In this document: piece by piece, positions 57,061-64,000 of the stretch
Layout of the letters: each line of letters starts with the position of its first letter
Numbering within the stretch: the first letter of the stretch is position 1
Assembly (NCBI GenBank): GCA_902782465.1
Contig: CACZNH010000004.1
Coordinates: 1-64,000 of the forward strand
DNA from: an uncultured Bacteroidales bacterium
GTDB lineage: Bacteria > Bacteroidota > Bacteroidia > Bacteroidales > Muribaculaceae
Direction of reading: 5' to 3'
DNA length: 64,000 nucleotides
Notes under the pieces: generated by a model
Told to the model about the DNA's origin: nothing
Database searches by the model: none
The model's input: only the letters and a program-made list of their open reading frames with translations
Program-made: the position numbers and the translations under genes

Positions 57061-58205
57061 TGAAAAGAATACTATATATCATTGTCCCGCTATTGCTGTT
57101 GGCAGGATGCCGAGAGGAGGTGACCATCTTCCTGCCCGAGCATGTGGCGGTGGCACAACCCGAGTTTACTGATATCAAGGGCTTCTACCTGATGTGTGAG
57201 GGCAATATGGGGTGGAACAAGGCCACGTTAGACTATTATGACTACGGCCGCGGCGAGTATGTCCGCAACATCTTCTCCTACGCCAACCCCACGGTGCCTA
57301 AGGAGATGGGTGACGTGGGCAACGACATCGGCATCTACGGCAGCAACCTGTACTGCGTCATCAACTGCTCCAACAAGATTGACGTGCTCGACAAGCGCAA
57401 CTGCAAGAAGAAATACCAAATAGACATTCCCAACTGCCGCTTTATCCGTTTCTACGGCGGCTATGCCTACGTGACCAGCTATGCCGGTCCCGTACAAATC
57501 AATCCCAACTATGAGCAGCGCGGCTATGTCGCCAAAATCGACACCGTCACGATGCAGGTTGTCGATACCTGCCTGGTGGGTTTCCAGCCCGACGAGTTGG
57601 AGATTGTCGAAGACAAGATCTATGTTGCCAACTCTGGCGGTTATATGGTGCCGAACTACGAGAACACCGTCTCGGTCATCGACTTAGCGACTTTCAAGGA
57701 GGAGCGCCGCATTCCCATCGCCATCAACCTGTGTTGGGTCAAGTGTGACCACCACGGCATCTTGTGGGTCTCCTCACGAGGCGACTATTACACAACGTCC
57801 AGCAAGATTTATGCCTATGATACGCGCAAAAAGCAACTTGTGGACAGCATCGACTGCCCCGTTAGCAACATGTGGCTCGATGGAGATTCGCTCTATGTCG
57901 TGAGCACGCAGTGGAGCTATGTGACCATGAGCAACGTCGTCACCTATGCCATCATCAATACCGTCACCCGCCAGCAGGTGTGCGACAATTTCATCACCGA
58001 CGGCACCGATAAGGACATCATGATCCCCTATGCTGTCGCGGTCAACCCGATTACCAAGGACATCTATGTCACCGATGCCAAGAATTACGTCTCGCCGGGG
58101 CGTCTGTACTGCTTTGGCCCTGACGGCGTCAAGAAATGGGACGTGCGTACGGGTGACATCCCTGCCCACTTCGCCTTCTTAGGCAATAACATCAACGAGA
58201 GATAA
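57060..58205 (+). CDS. btuG: Surface lipoprotein, BtuG-like beta-propeller (DUF5074 type)
   Basis: 381 residues with a lipoprotein signal (LLLLAGCRE, Cys 17). The body shows repeated propeller blades: GIYGSNLYCVINCSNKIDVLD, FYGGYAYVTSYAG, IYVANSGG..NTVSVIDLATF, DGDSLYVVST, TKDIYVTDAKNY. BtuG proteins in Bacteroides capture B12 at the cell surface with very high affinity and hand it to BtuB. Position directly after btuB (one-base overlap) under the riboswitch supports this role; the ligand is inferred. Confidence 0.85.
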   Translation: MKRILYIIVPLLLLAGCREEVTIFLPEHVAVAQPEFTDIKGFYLMCEGNMGWNKATLDYYDYGRGEYVRNIFSYANPTVPKEMGDVGNDIGIYGSNLYCVINCSNKIDVLDKRNCKKKYQIDIPNCRFIRFYGGYAYVTSYAGPVQINPNYEQRGYVAKIDTVTMQVVDTCLVGFQPDELEIVEDKIYVANSGGYMVPNYENTVSVIDLATFKEERRIPIAINLCWVKCDHHGILWVSSRGDYYTTSSKIYAYDTRKKQLVDSIDCPVSNMWLDGDSLYVVSTQWSYVTMSNVVTYAIINTVTRQQVCDNFITDGTDKDIMIPYAVAVNPITKDIYVTDAKNYVSPGRLYCFGPDGVKKWDVRTGDIPAHFAFLGNNINER

Positions 58206-58233
58206 AATAAATCCACTTTAAGAATAAAGGCAT

Positions 58234-59454
58234 ATGAAAATGCGTACAAAAAGAATCCTTGCAACCGCCCTGTTGCTCATGGTGACCACCCTGAGCATTT
58301 GGGCCAACATGAAGTATCTGTCGCGTGTCTATGAGTATCGTCCTGCTCCAGGACAGTTCATCAATACAATGCCCATATACAGACTTGGAGAGCCGGTGGA
58401 CAGTGTGCTGGCCCGATGTCAACAGGGCCTGTGTGCACGCATCGAGACCACAACTGTCATGGTCGATACTGTGCTGATTACCCGCACCGACACCATCATG
58501 TCTGAAGAAATGGTGTCTCTTGGTGGTTATGGCGGCTATATCATTGTCGGTTTTGACCATCCCGTGGTGAATATGCACACCTGGGACTTCGAGATTGAGG
58601 GCAATTACTTTACCAGTAACATGATTTCGGAAGGCGGCAGCAGTGAGCCGGGTATCGTTATGGTAGGCGTGGATGCCGACGGGGACGGTGTGCCCAGCGA
58701 CGGTGACCGCTGGTATGAGTTGGCTGGTAGCGAGTATAATCATCCCAAGACCCAGCACAACTTCACCATCACCTATTACAGGCCTGACGAGGGAAAGCCA
58801 CGCACGCCCAGCCAAAACAACAAGTATCTCAACGATACCACCTACATCCGCTGGACCAGCAATGACGTGAATCCTGACAGCACCTGCGGATATGTTCTCC
58901 GCAACACTTTCCACAACCAGCCCTACTGGCCGCTGTGGCTGCAGGATCAGGAAACGTTGACCTTTACAGGCACCAAATTGCGCAATAACGGCATAGATAC
59001 CAGCACAGACCCAGGGGTATACTACTTTGTGCAATATCCTTTTGAATGGGGCTATGTCGATAACCTGCCCAATTATAAAGCTTCAGATCCTAATGCCCCT
59101 CACAATCCCGGTTTCAAGATTGACTGGGCGGTCGATGAGAACGGTAACCATGTTGACCTTCCATACATCGACTTCATTAAGGTTTATAGTGGCATGAACC
59201 AGTACTGCGGATGGCTGGGTGAGACCTCGACCGAGATTGGCGGCGGTTACGATTTCCATCCCGATGCCGTCCTGCCGCAGGGTTTGCTGGGTGACGTGAA
59301 CAACGATGGTGTGGTGAACATCACCGACATGAATTGCATCATCAGTGTCATTTTGGGAGCCCCCGACATTTATGAAGGTCGCGCCGATGTGAACAAAGAT
59401 GGCGTGGTGAACATCTCCGACCTCAATGCCGTTATCAATATCATTCTCCAGTAA
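58234..59454 (+). CDS. Secreted surface protein of the B12 locus, C-terminal dockerin-like repeats
   Basis: 406 residues: signal peptide (about 1-25, ending IWA), then a region with GGYGGYIIVGFDHPVVNMHTWDFE, GGSSEPGIVMVGVDADGDG, WYELAGSEY and LPYIDFIKVYSGMNQYCGWLGE. I recall this as the cell-surface protein often encoded in Bacteroidetes B12 uptake loci; its biochemical role is not known to me. The last ~60 residues hold two dockerin-like calcium loops (GDVNNDGVVNITDMNCII and ADVNKDGVVNISDLNAVI). Third gene of the riboswitch-controlled operon. Confidence 0.8.
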   Translation: MKMRTKRILATALLLMVTTLSIWANMKYLSRVYEYRPAPGQFINTMPIYRLGEPVDSVLARCQQGLCARIETTTVMVDTVLITRTDTIMSEEMVSLGGYGGYIIVGFDHPVVNMHTWDFEIEGNYFTSNMISEGGSSEPGIVMVGVDADGDGVPSDGDRWYELAGSEYNHPKTQHNFTITYYRPDEGKPRTPSQNNKYLNDTTYIRWTSNDVNPDSTCGYVLRNTFHNQPYWPLWLQDQETLTFTGTKLRNNGIDTSTDPGVYYFVQYPFEWGYVDNLPNYKASDPNAPHNPGFKIDWAVDENGNHVDLPYIDFIKVYSGMNQYCGWLGETSTEIGGGYDFHPDAVLPQGLLGDVNNDGVVNITDMNCIISVILGAPDIYEGRADVNKDGVVNISDLNAVINIILQ

Positions 59455-59470
59455 CGAAACTTCAAATAAC

Positions 59471-59501
59471 AAAAAATCGCCCCAAGAGGGCGATTTTTTT
59501 G
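59471..59501. terminator. Bidirectional terminator
   Basis: AATCGCCC (59475-59482) and GGGCGATT (59488-59495) with A-run before and T-run after, so it works on both strands. It ends the B12 operon and the convergent gene at 59519-61609. Confidence 0.9.
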
Positions 59502-59518
59502 TTGTAGGGAGTAATGCC

Positions 59519-61609
59519 TTAGTTGGCGAGGATAATGTCGATGACCGCATTGATGTCAGCGATATTGACGCTGCCGTCGCCGTTCACGTCGCCATTGGGT
59601 CGGCTCTTGCCTGAGAGAATCATGTCAATCAGCATGTTGATGTCGCTGATGTTGACATTGCCGTCGCCGTTCACGTCACCGTTGACGGGCTGAGGTGCCG
59701 GAGTGAGGTCCTCAATCATTATCTTGCTTACCAGGAACATGCCCATGTCGTACTGCGAGTTGCAGCACAGGGCGATAAAGCTGGGGAAGGTATCATAGCC
59801 GGTGCCGAAACCGTCGTCCTGGACCGTAAAGGTGATGCTGTAGTCGCGGAACTCGCCCGGATGCTTCACCTTGAACGACTCGTTGCCCAGAGGCAAGGCG
59901 CCATCCAGGTCATAGCCTGTGAACGTGTAGAAGCGGAAACTCTCTTCGCGGTAGCCGGCGATGTCATCGTTGCTCACGGTGGCGGTAATCTTGTACTCGT
60001 GGCCCTCGGTGAACTTGATGGGGGGCGAGATGATGAAGTCGAAGGCATACAAGAAGTCATGTTTCTGATAGATGTAGAAGCCCTTGTCGCCACCCTGACC
60101 GAACATATTCATGAAGTCGCTGTACCACACAAAAGGGTACTTGTCGTCGTTGGCGTCGAGCACTGTCCAGTACTGGCCGCTTTCCTCCCATGAGTTGAAC
60201 GGGGCGACGTAGGGGCATTCCACTGCGGGGCCGTTCACCAGGTCGTTGGTGGTGGCAGTCTCGCCCGTGCCCTGCTCATTCTTGGCGATAATGCGGTAGC
60301 TGTAGCGGGTGAGCTCGTCGATGAGCTTGGTGTCACTCATGCTGGTTGTGGTGAGATCCTCGGCGATGACCTTGCCGTCATTGACGCGCACCACGTCATA
60401 CCTGAGCCCCTCGGTGTCAACATGACCGCCGTGGGTGCCGGTCTCGGGAGCGTCCCACGAGAGGTCGTTCACCATCAGCCGGTCGCGGTTCAGGGTCGCC
60501 CTGGCGTTGATGACCGCCGACGGTACATCGTTGCCAATCCATCCTTCAACAGTGCGCTCCAGACTTGCACCGGCGTCATTCACGGCGACGATGCTAAAGA
60601 GATACATGCCAGGCTCGCTGACTGTGACGGCGTGCCTCATTGCCTCGCCAGGCTGGCAGTCCTCAAGCACGGCTTTTTCACCGGTAACGGTGTTGGTGAT
60701 TTCGATATTGAGGTTGCCCTGCAGCGGGTTGCCATTGTAATCGACGGTGGGGTTGCACCACGTCAAGACGGCTTGCAGGTCACCCTCCTCGTCGGGGGTG
60801 ATGGTTGCCTCGGTCACGCGGTCGGGAGCATTGCCGTCATTAGGCATATAAGGGATTGTCAGCGCGATGGTGTGCGAGCCGTCGCCGATGTAGCCCACCA
60901 GCATGGCGCTGCCCGTCGTGGTGTCGATGGTGTAGAGCTGCGACTTCTCCTCGCTGTTCCATGCTGCGAGGTAGAGGGTGCCGTCCTTGCGGTCAAACTC
61001 CATGCTGTTGAAACTGAACCACGCATTCAGCTGCACGCCGGTTTCTCCGATTTCGGTCATCTCGCCGGTGGTCTTGTTGACCTTGAACAGGACGGCTTCC
61101 TTGCTCAGTACATATAATTGACCGCGTGCATCGGCAGCGATGGCCTTGATGGAGCGGCCCAGGTCCTCGGCAACACAGGTTATTCTGCCAGTTTCCAGAT
61201 CCACGATGCTCAGTGCCGACACGCCGTCAACGGTCTCGCTGTTGGCAATCGAGTACATCGTTTCGGTCGTGTAGTCGTAGGTCATGTCGCAGGGAATGGT
61301 GATTTCGCCGAGTTTCCTGATGGTCTCGCTCTCACCGGTGGCCAGATTCAGGGTATAGAACCAGCTGTAGAAGTCATCGTCGATGCCCATCATGTAGAGT
61401 TTTCCCTTGACAGCGGCTCCCGAGCGTGGCTCGGCCCTGTCATAGGTTCCCAACGTGGTGACACTCGTCGGGGCGTCGGTGTTGAAACTGATCAGTGCTG
61501 GTGATGAGGCTGGCGGCATGGTATAACCGTAGGCCGTTTTCTGCGCCAATGTTGCGATGGGTAAAAGTAACGCAACAGCCAGTAGCGCAAAGTGGGTTCT
61601 TGTTCTCAT
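59519..61609 (-). CDS. Large secreted protein with C-terminal dockerin-like repeats
   Basis: 696 residues with a signal peptide (about 1-22, ending TLAQ). Residues about 40-240 look like a beta-propeller-type region (KLYMMGIDDDFYSWFYTLNLATGE, MYSIANSETVDG, LYVLSKEAVLFKVN, LYLAAWNSEEKSQLYTID). About 250-470 resemble fibronectin-III-like modules, then a jelly-roll-like part. The last ~55 residues have two dockerin-like loops (DVNGDGNVNISDINMLI and DVNGDGSVNIADINAVI). Substrate or partner is unknown. Its promoter was not clear. Confidence 0.8.
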   Translation of the reverse strand: MRTRTHFALLAVALLLPIATLAQKTAYGYTMPPASSPALISFNTDAPTSVTTLGTYDRAEPRSGAAVKGKLYMMGIDDDFYSWFYTLNLATGESETIRKLGEITIPCDMTYDYTTETMYSIANSETVDGVSALSIVDLETGRITCVAEDLGRSIKAIAADARGQLYVLSKEAVLFKVNKTTGEMTEIGETGVQLNAWFSFNSMEFDRKDGTLYLAAWNSEEKSQLYTIDTTTGSAMLVGYIGDGSHTIALTIPYMPNDGNAPDRVTEATITPDEEGDLQAVLTWCNPTVDYNGNPLQGNLNIEITNTVTGEKAVLEDCQPGEAMRHAVTVSEPGMYLFSIVAVNDAGASLERTVEGWIGNDVPSAVINARATLNRDRLMVNDLSWDAPETGTHGGHVDTEGLRYDVVRVNDGKVIAEDLTTTSMSDTKLIDELTRYSYRIIAKNEQGTGETATTNDLVNGPAVECPYVAPFNSWEESGQYWTVLDANDDKYPFVWYSDFMNMFGQGGDKGFYIYQKHDFLYAFDFIISPPIKFTEGHEYKITATVSNDDIAGYREESFRFYTFTGYDLDGALPLGNESFKVKHPGEFRDYSITFTVQDDGFGTGYDTFPSFIALCCNSQYDMGMFLVSKIMIEDLTPAPQPVNGDVNGDGNVNISDINMLIDMILSGKSRPNGDVNGDGSVNIADINAVIDIILAN

Positions 61610-61924
61610 TTTTTGTTTTTAAGATAGTTTATAGTGTTATTAACAATATCTGAACGTGAATTCCAAACATTAACAACTGCGGGCCAAAATGACTCGCAGT
61701 TGGGACTAGACATTTGGAATTAGGTCTGCAAAGTTCATAAAAAAAGTCCATTCCCACAAGCGTCAAGAGGGCTTTTGTGGTTTATTGTGCAATGCGAAAC
61801 GCCGATAAATGTTTTTTAACGTAACTTTGGCCGTCAATGCCTGTTCCTGGTTGTTCCCAAAAGTCCTCTTCCCCCCTTTATAATAGAATTTTTCTCGTTA
61901 GTTCCTAATTTTCAAAAGAATAAT
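61610..61924. other. Intergenic gap without gene
   Basis: AT-rich sequence between divergent secreted-protein genes. A TAACTTTG box occurs near 61820 on the plus strand but lacks a -33 partner. Nothing else is seen. Confidence 0.6.
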
Positions 61925-61955
61925 TTTGCAATTTCCAAAAAATGGTATATCTTTG
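61925..61955 (+). promoter_or_regulatory. Promoter of the 62047 gene
   Basis: TTTG (61925-61928), 19 bp, TATCTTTG (61948-61955), exact consensus. The leader is about 90 nt, AT-rich. Confidence 0.85.
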
Positions 61956-62046
61956 CCGCCGATAAACTGAAGTGGTTTAATTCTGCGATTGATTTCATTT
62001 TTTTATTTTATTAACTATAAACTAATCATTAATTTTTTTGTTTTTT

Positions 62047-62820
62047 ATGAAGAAGTTTTTCGCTCTTTTTGCAGCTGCTATGATGCTTTCTGCATCTGCA
62101 GGTAATGTAACTGTGTTTGATGGAACCTCGACCGCTGACGGTACCCCCATTTATGGTTACAACTTTGATAGTGAGGACTACATCACTCAGACTATCATGC
62201 CCGAGGCTGAACTCACTGCTCTGGTAGGCAAATCGATTACCGCAATGACGTTCTATGTAGCTGGCGAGAATGGTAACACGTTGAACGGTGGTAAGTTGGC
62301 TGTCTCAATAGGTATGACTGATCAGACTTCTTTCCCGTCATGGAACCCCTCGGCTATCGAGGGCTTGACCCATGTTGCTGACATCACGATGACTAGTGGC
62401 GAGACCGAAATCGTAGTTAACTTTGATGCTCCCTTTGTTTATGAGGGTGGTAACCTCGTGATTGAGACCAAGGTTGTTGAGGCTGGCGGATGGGCCAATC
62501 TGTACTTCTACGGTGTGGATTATGACGTTTACAATGTGCTGCACATGCGCTATGCAACCAGCGTTGACAATTTCTTGCCCAAGACCACCTTTACCTATGA
62601 GGGTGGTGGCGAGGAGCCCCAGATCGAGCGTGGTGATGTTGACCAGGATGGCCTGATTGGTATCGGCGACGTAACCTCTCTGATTGACTACCTCCTGAAT
62701 GGTGCAGCTCCTGGCGTTACTGCAGAGTCTGCTGACTGTGACCTGGATGGTAATCCCAGCATCGGCGACGTTACCGCTATTATTGACTACCTCCTGAATG
62801 GTGTTTGGCCTGCTAAGTAA
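62047..62820 (+). CDS. Secreted protein with C-terminal dockerin-like repeats
   Basis: 257 residues from ATG 62047; the frame opens at TTG 62038, rejected. Signal peptide about 1-19 (KKFFALFAAAMMLSASAG). One beta-rich module follows (about 40-180; ITAMTFYVAGENGN, GGKLAVSIGMTDQTSF, EIVVNFDAPFVYEGGNLVIET), which recurs in the next gene. The last ~60 residues carry two dockerin-like loops (DVDQDGLIGIGDVTSLI and CDLDGNPSIGDVTAII). Function unknown; surface display is plausible. A strong terminator follows. Confidence 0.85.
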   Translation: MKKFFALFAAAMMLSASAGNVTVFDGTSTADGTPIYGYNFDSEDYITQTIMPEAELTALVGKSITAMTFYVAGENGNTLNGGKLAVSIGMTDQTSFPSWNPSAIEGLTHVADITMTSGETEIVVNFDAPFVYEGGNLVIETKVVEAGGWANLYFYGVDYDVYNVLHMRYATSVDNFLPKTTFTYEGGGEEPQIERGDVDQDGLIGIGDVTSLIDYLLNGAAPGVTAESADCDLDGNPSIGDVTAIIDYLLNGVWPAK

Positions 62821-62860
62821 TTCGCATGTGCCAATTCCATAGAAAAGAAATTTAAGTTGT

Positions 62861-62901
62861 CACAGACGCCCGCAAACGTAGGCGTCTGTGCTTCTTTTTT
62901 T
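62861..62901 (+). terminator. Terminator after the 62047 gene
   Basis: Perfect 10-bp arms CACAGACGCC (62861-62870) and GGCGTCTGTG (62881-62890), 10-nt loop, then a T-rich run. Confidence 0.92.
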
Positions 62902-62953
62902 ATACACTATTATAACCGATTAGCCTGAGTTCGGGTGATACCACAGACAGGAT

Positions 62954-62984
62954 TTTGCCATTTCGTTTTTTTATTGTATCTTTG
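62954..62984 (+). promoter_or_regulatory. Promoter of the last gene
   Basis: TTTG (62954-62957), 19 bp, TATCTTTG (62977-62984), exact consensus. The 158-nt leader can fold: GAATC-GGTCG (63003-63012) against CGACC...GATTC (63044-63057). Confidence 0.85.
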
Positions 62985-63142
62985 CGTTACGAATTAGGCA
63001 TAGAATCGGTCGAAACCGTCAAAGTGTGATACTCTGGCTTTCCCGACCGTTCGATTCCCTGCCATGGGCCCCAGAAGCGGATTACGATAATTGCCTGTCG
63101 TCAAAACAGTATTATTAACTAAACCATTTCATTATTATCATC

Positions 63143-64000
63143 ATGATTAAAACCAGAAGCATTAGGATTCTTGCGGCAGTACTGCTCGTTGCAGGCTTTA
63201 CCGTTCCCGTGACCCATGCCAACAACCAGTTGACTGTTGCCGATGGCTCGGACCTGAGCTACAGCTCGCCCATCAACTTCGTTTGGGTCGATACCCAGGG
63301 AATAAGGACACAAGTACTTTACCCCGCCGAAGAACTCTCCGATATGCGGGACGAGCCTATCAATTCAGTAACCTTCTATATCTCCGGCGGCTGCGGTACC
63401 AGTGGCGGCAGATTGCGCGTGTCGGTGGGAGAGACCGAACAAACGTCCCTTGGACCATACGTTTCAGCCTTGACACAGGTGGCCACCATCTCGCTCACCC
63501 AGGGCGTCACCGAATTGACCATCAACTTTGACAACCCCTATCTGTATCACGGCAGCAATCTCGTCATTGAAACGGTTGTCGAGGAAGAAACCGAATATTG
63601 CGAGTCGCACTTTTATGGAACCCGCACTTCGTTCTTTGCCACAATTACCCGCAATGAGATTGAGCGTTTCATGCCCAAGGCTACCTTTGACTATGGCACT
63701 AACGAAGACTATGCCGCCAAGGTGTATCCCTATGCCTTGGATTTCAATACCATACGTGCCGGCAAGGTCGATGCGCAGACCCTAGTCCTCAAGAATATCG
63801 GACAGTTGCCCTTCACGCCCACATTCAGCGTCACCTCTCCCTATATCATCGCGTCACCGCCGAAAACCCTTGTGTCCGGAGCGTCGATGGAGGTGTATGT
63901 GCATTTTGTCCCCGAGGTGATGGGTTACTACCCTGGCACGCTCACCATCGATTGCGGCGCTGCGGGTGAGTTTGAGATACCTCTTCACGGAACGGCCCTC
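63143..64000 (+). CDS. Secreted protein, 5' part only (runs off the window)
   Basis: 286 codons are open from ATG 63143 to the window end without a stop. Signal peptide about 1-27 (ILAAVLLVAGFTVPVTHA). Residues about 40-190 repeat the beta-rich module of the 62047 protein (INSVTFYISGG, GGRLRVSVGETEQTS, ELTINFDNPYLYHGSNLVIET, ERFMPKATFDYG). About 195-286 resemble an Ig-like 'choice-of-anchor D' type domain (YALDFNTIRAGKVDAQTLVLKN, VHFVPEVMGYYPGTLTI). The two genes likely arose by duplication; this one is larger. Its C-terminus, perhaps also dockerin-like, is outside the window. Confidence 0.85.
   Translation, partial: MIKTRSIRILAAVLLVAGFTVPVTHANNQLTVADGSDLSYSSPINFVWVDTQGIRTQVLYPAEELSDMRDEPINSVTFYISGGCGTSGGRLRVSVGETEQTSLGPYVSALTQVATISLTQGVTELTINFDNPYLYHGSNLVIETVVEEETEYCESHFYGTRTSFFATITRNEIERFMPKATFDYGTNEDYAAKVYPYALDFNTIRAGKVDAQTLVLKNIGQLPFTPTFSVTSPYIIASPPKTLVSGASMEVYVHFVPEVMGYYPGTLTIDCGAAGEFEIPLHGTAL

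Overview
This window comes from a Bacteroidales chromosome, most likely a gut member of the Muribaculaceae or Prevotellaceae. The inference rests on a complete type IX secretion core (porT-porP-porK-porL-porM-porN), repeated promoters of the Bacteroidetes form TTTG-N19-20-TAnnTTTG, starts that almost never carry a Shine-Dalgarno sequence, BtuB/BtuG corrinoid uptake genes behind a cobalamin riboswitch, and several secreted proteins with dockerin-like paired calcium-loop repeats. No rRNA, CRISPR array, prophage or insertion sequence was seen.

Layout. 1-360 holds repeats and terminators. 380-6942 (minus) is a histidine-utilisation operon transcribed ftcD-type gene, hutU, hutH, hutI. 7170-11068 (minus) has ettA (ABC-F) flanked by two lipoprotein genes that look like distant paralogues. 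ychF follows divergently at 11234. 12465-30305 is an exopolysaccharide/capsule locus. Its plus-strand genes are two GT4 glycosyltransferases with a radical SAM/SPASM protein between them. Its minus-strand series, in transcription order, is Wzx, Wza, Wzc, Wzy, GT4, beta-helix protein, GT4 and a CotH-kinase protein. Two tandem membrane acyltransferases close the locus on the plus strand. 30390-37518 is the type IX secretion cluster. 37969-39546 holds rpsU, a XerC-like recombinase and hpf. 39897-53196 is the translation/transcription block: tRNA-Thr, Tyr, Gly, Thr, tuf, tRNA-Trp, secE, nusG, rplK, rplA, rplJ, rplL, rpoB, rpoC. After an isolated GT2 gene, 54737-59454 is a B12 uptake operon (riboswitch, btuB, btuG, surface protein). 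The right end has three secreted-protein genes; the last runs off the window.

How the parts work together. The hut genes convert histidine to glutamate, with the formimino group passed to tetrahydrofolate. The 12-30 kb locus has the parts of a Wzx/Wzy pathway: glycosyltransferases build the repeat unit, the flippase and polymerase process it, and Wzc/Wza control length and export. The acyltransferases could decorate it. PorT/P/K/L/M/N move cargo across the outer membrane. BtuB/BtuG capture corrinoids.

The most unusual signal is a family of 7-bp tandem repeats between genes, mostly in the polysaccharide locus. Units read ACTnAAA-like toward the next start codon and often end right at the ATG. 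Some copies have a complementary arm on the other side of a GCGGATGCC core, and units are homogeneous within a site but differ between sites. A second notable pattern is four secreted proteins with dockerin-like repeat pairs near a T9SS cluster, with no recognisable T9SS sorting domain seen on any of them.
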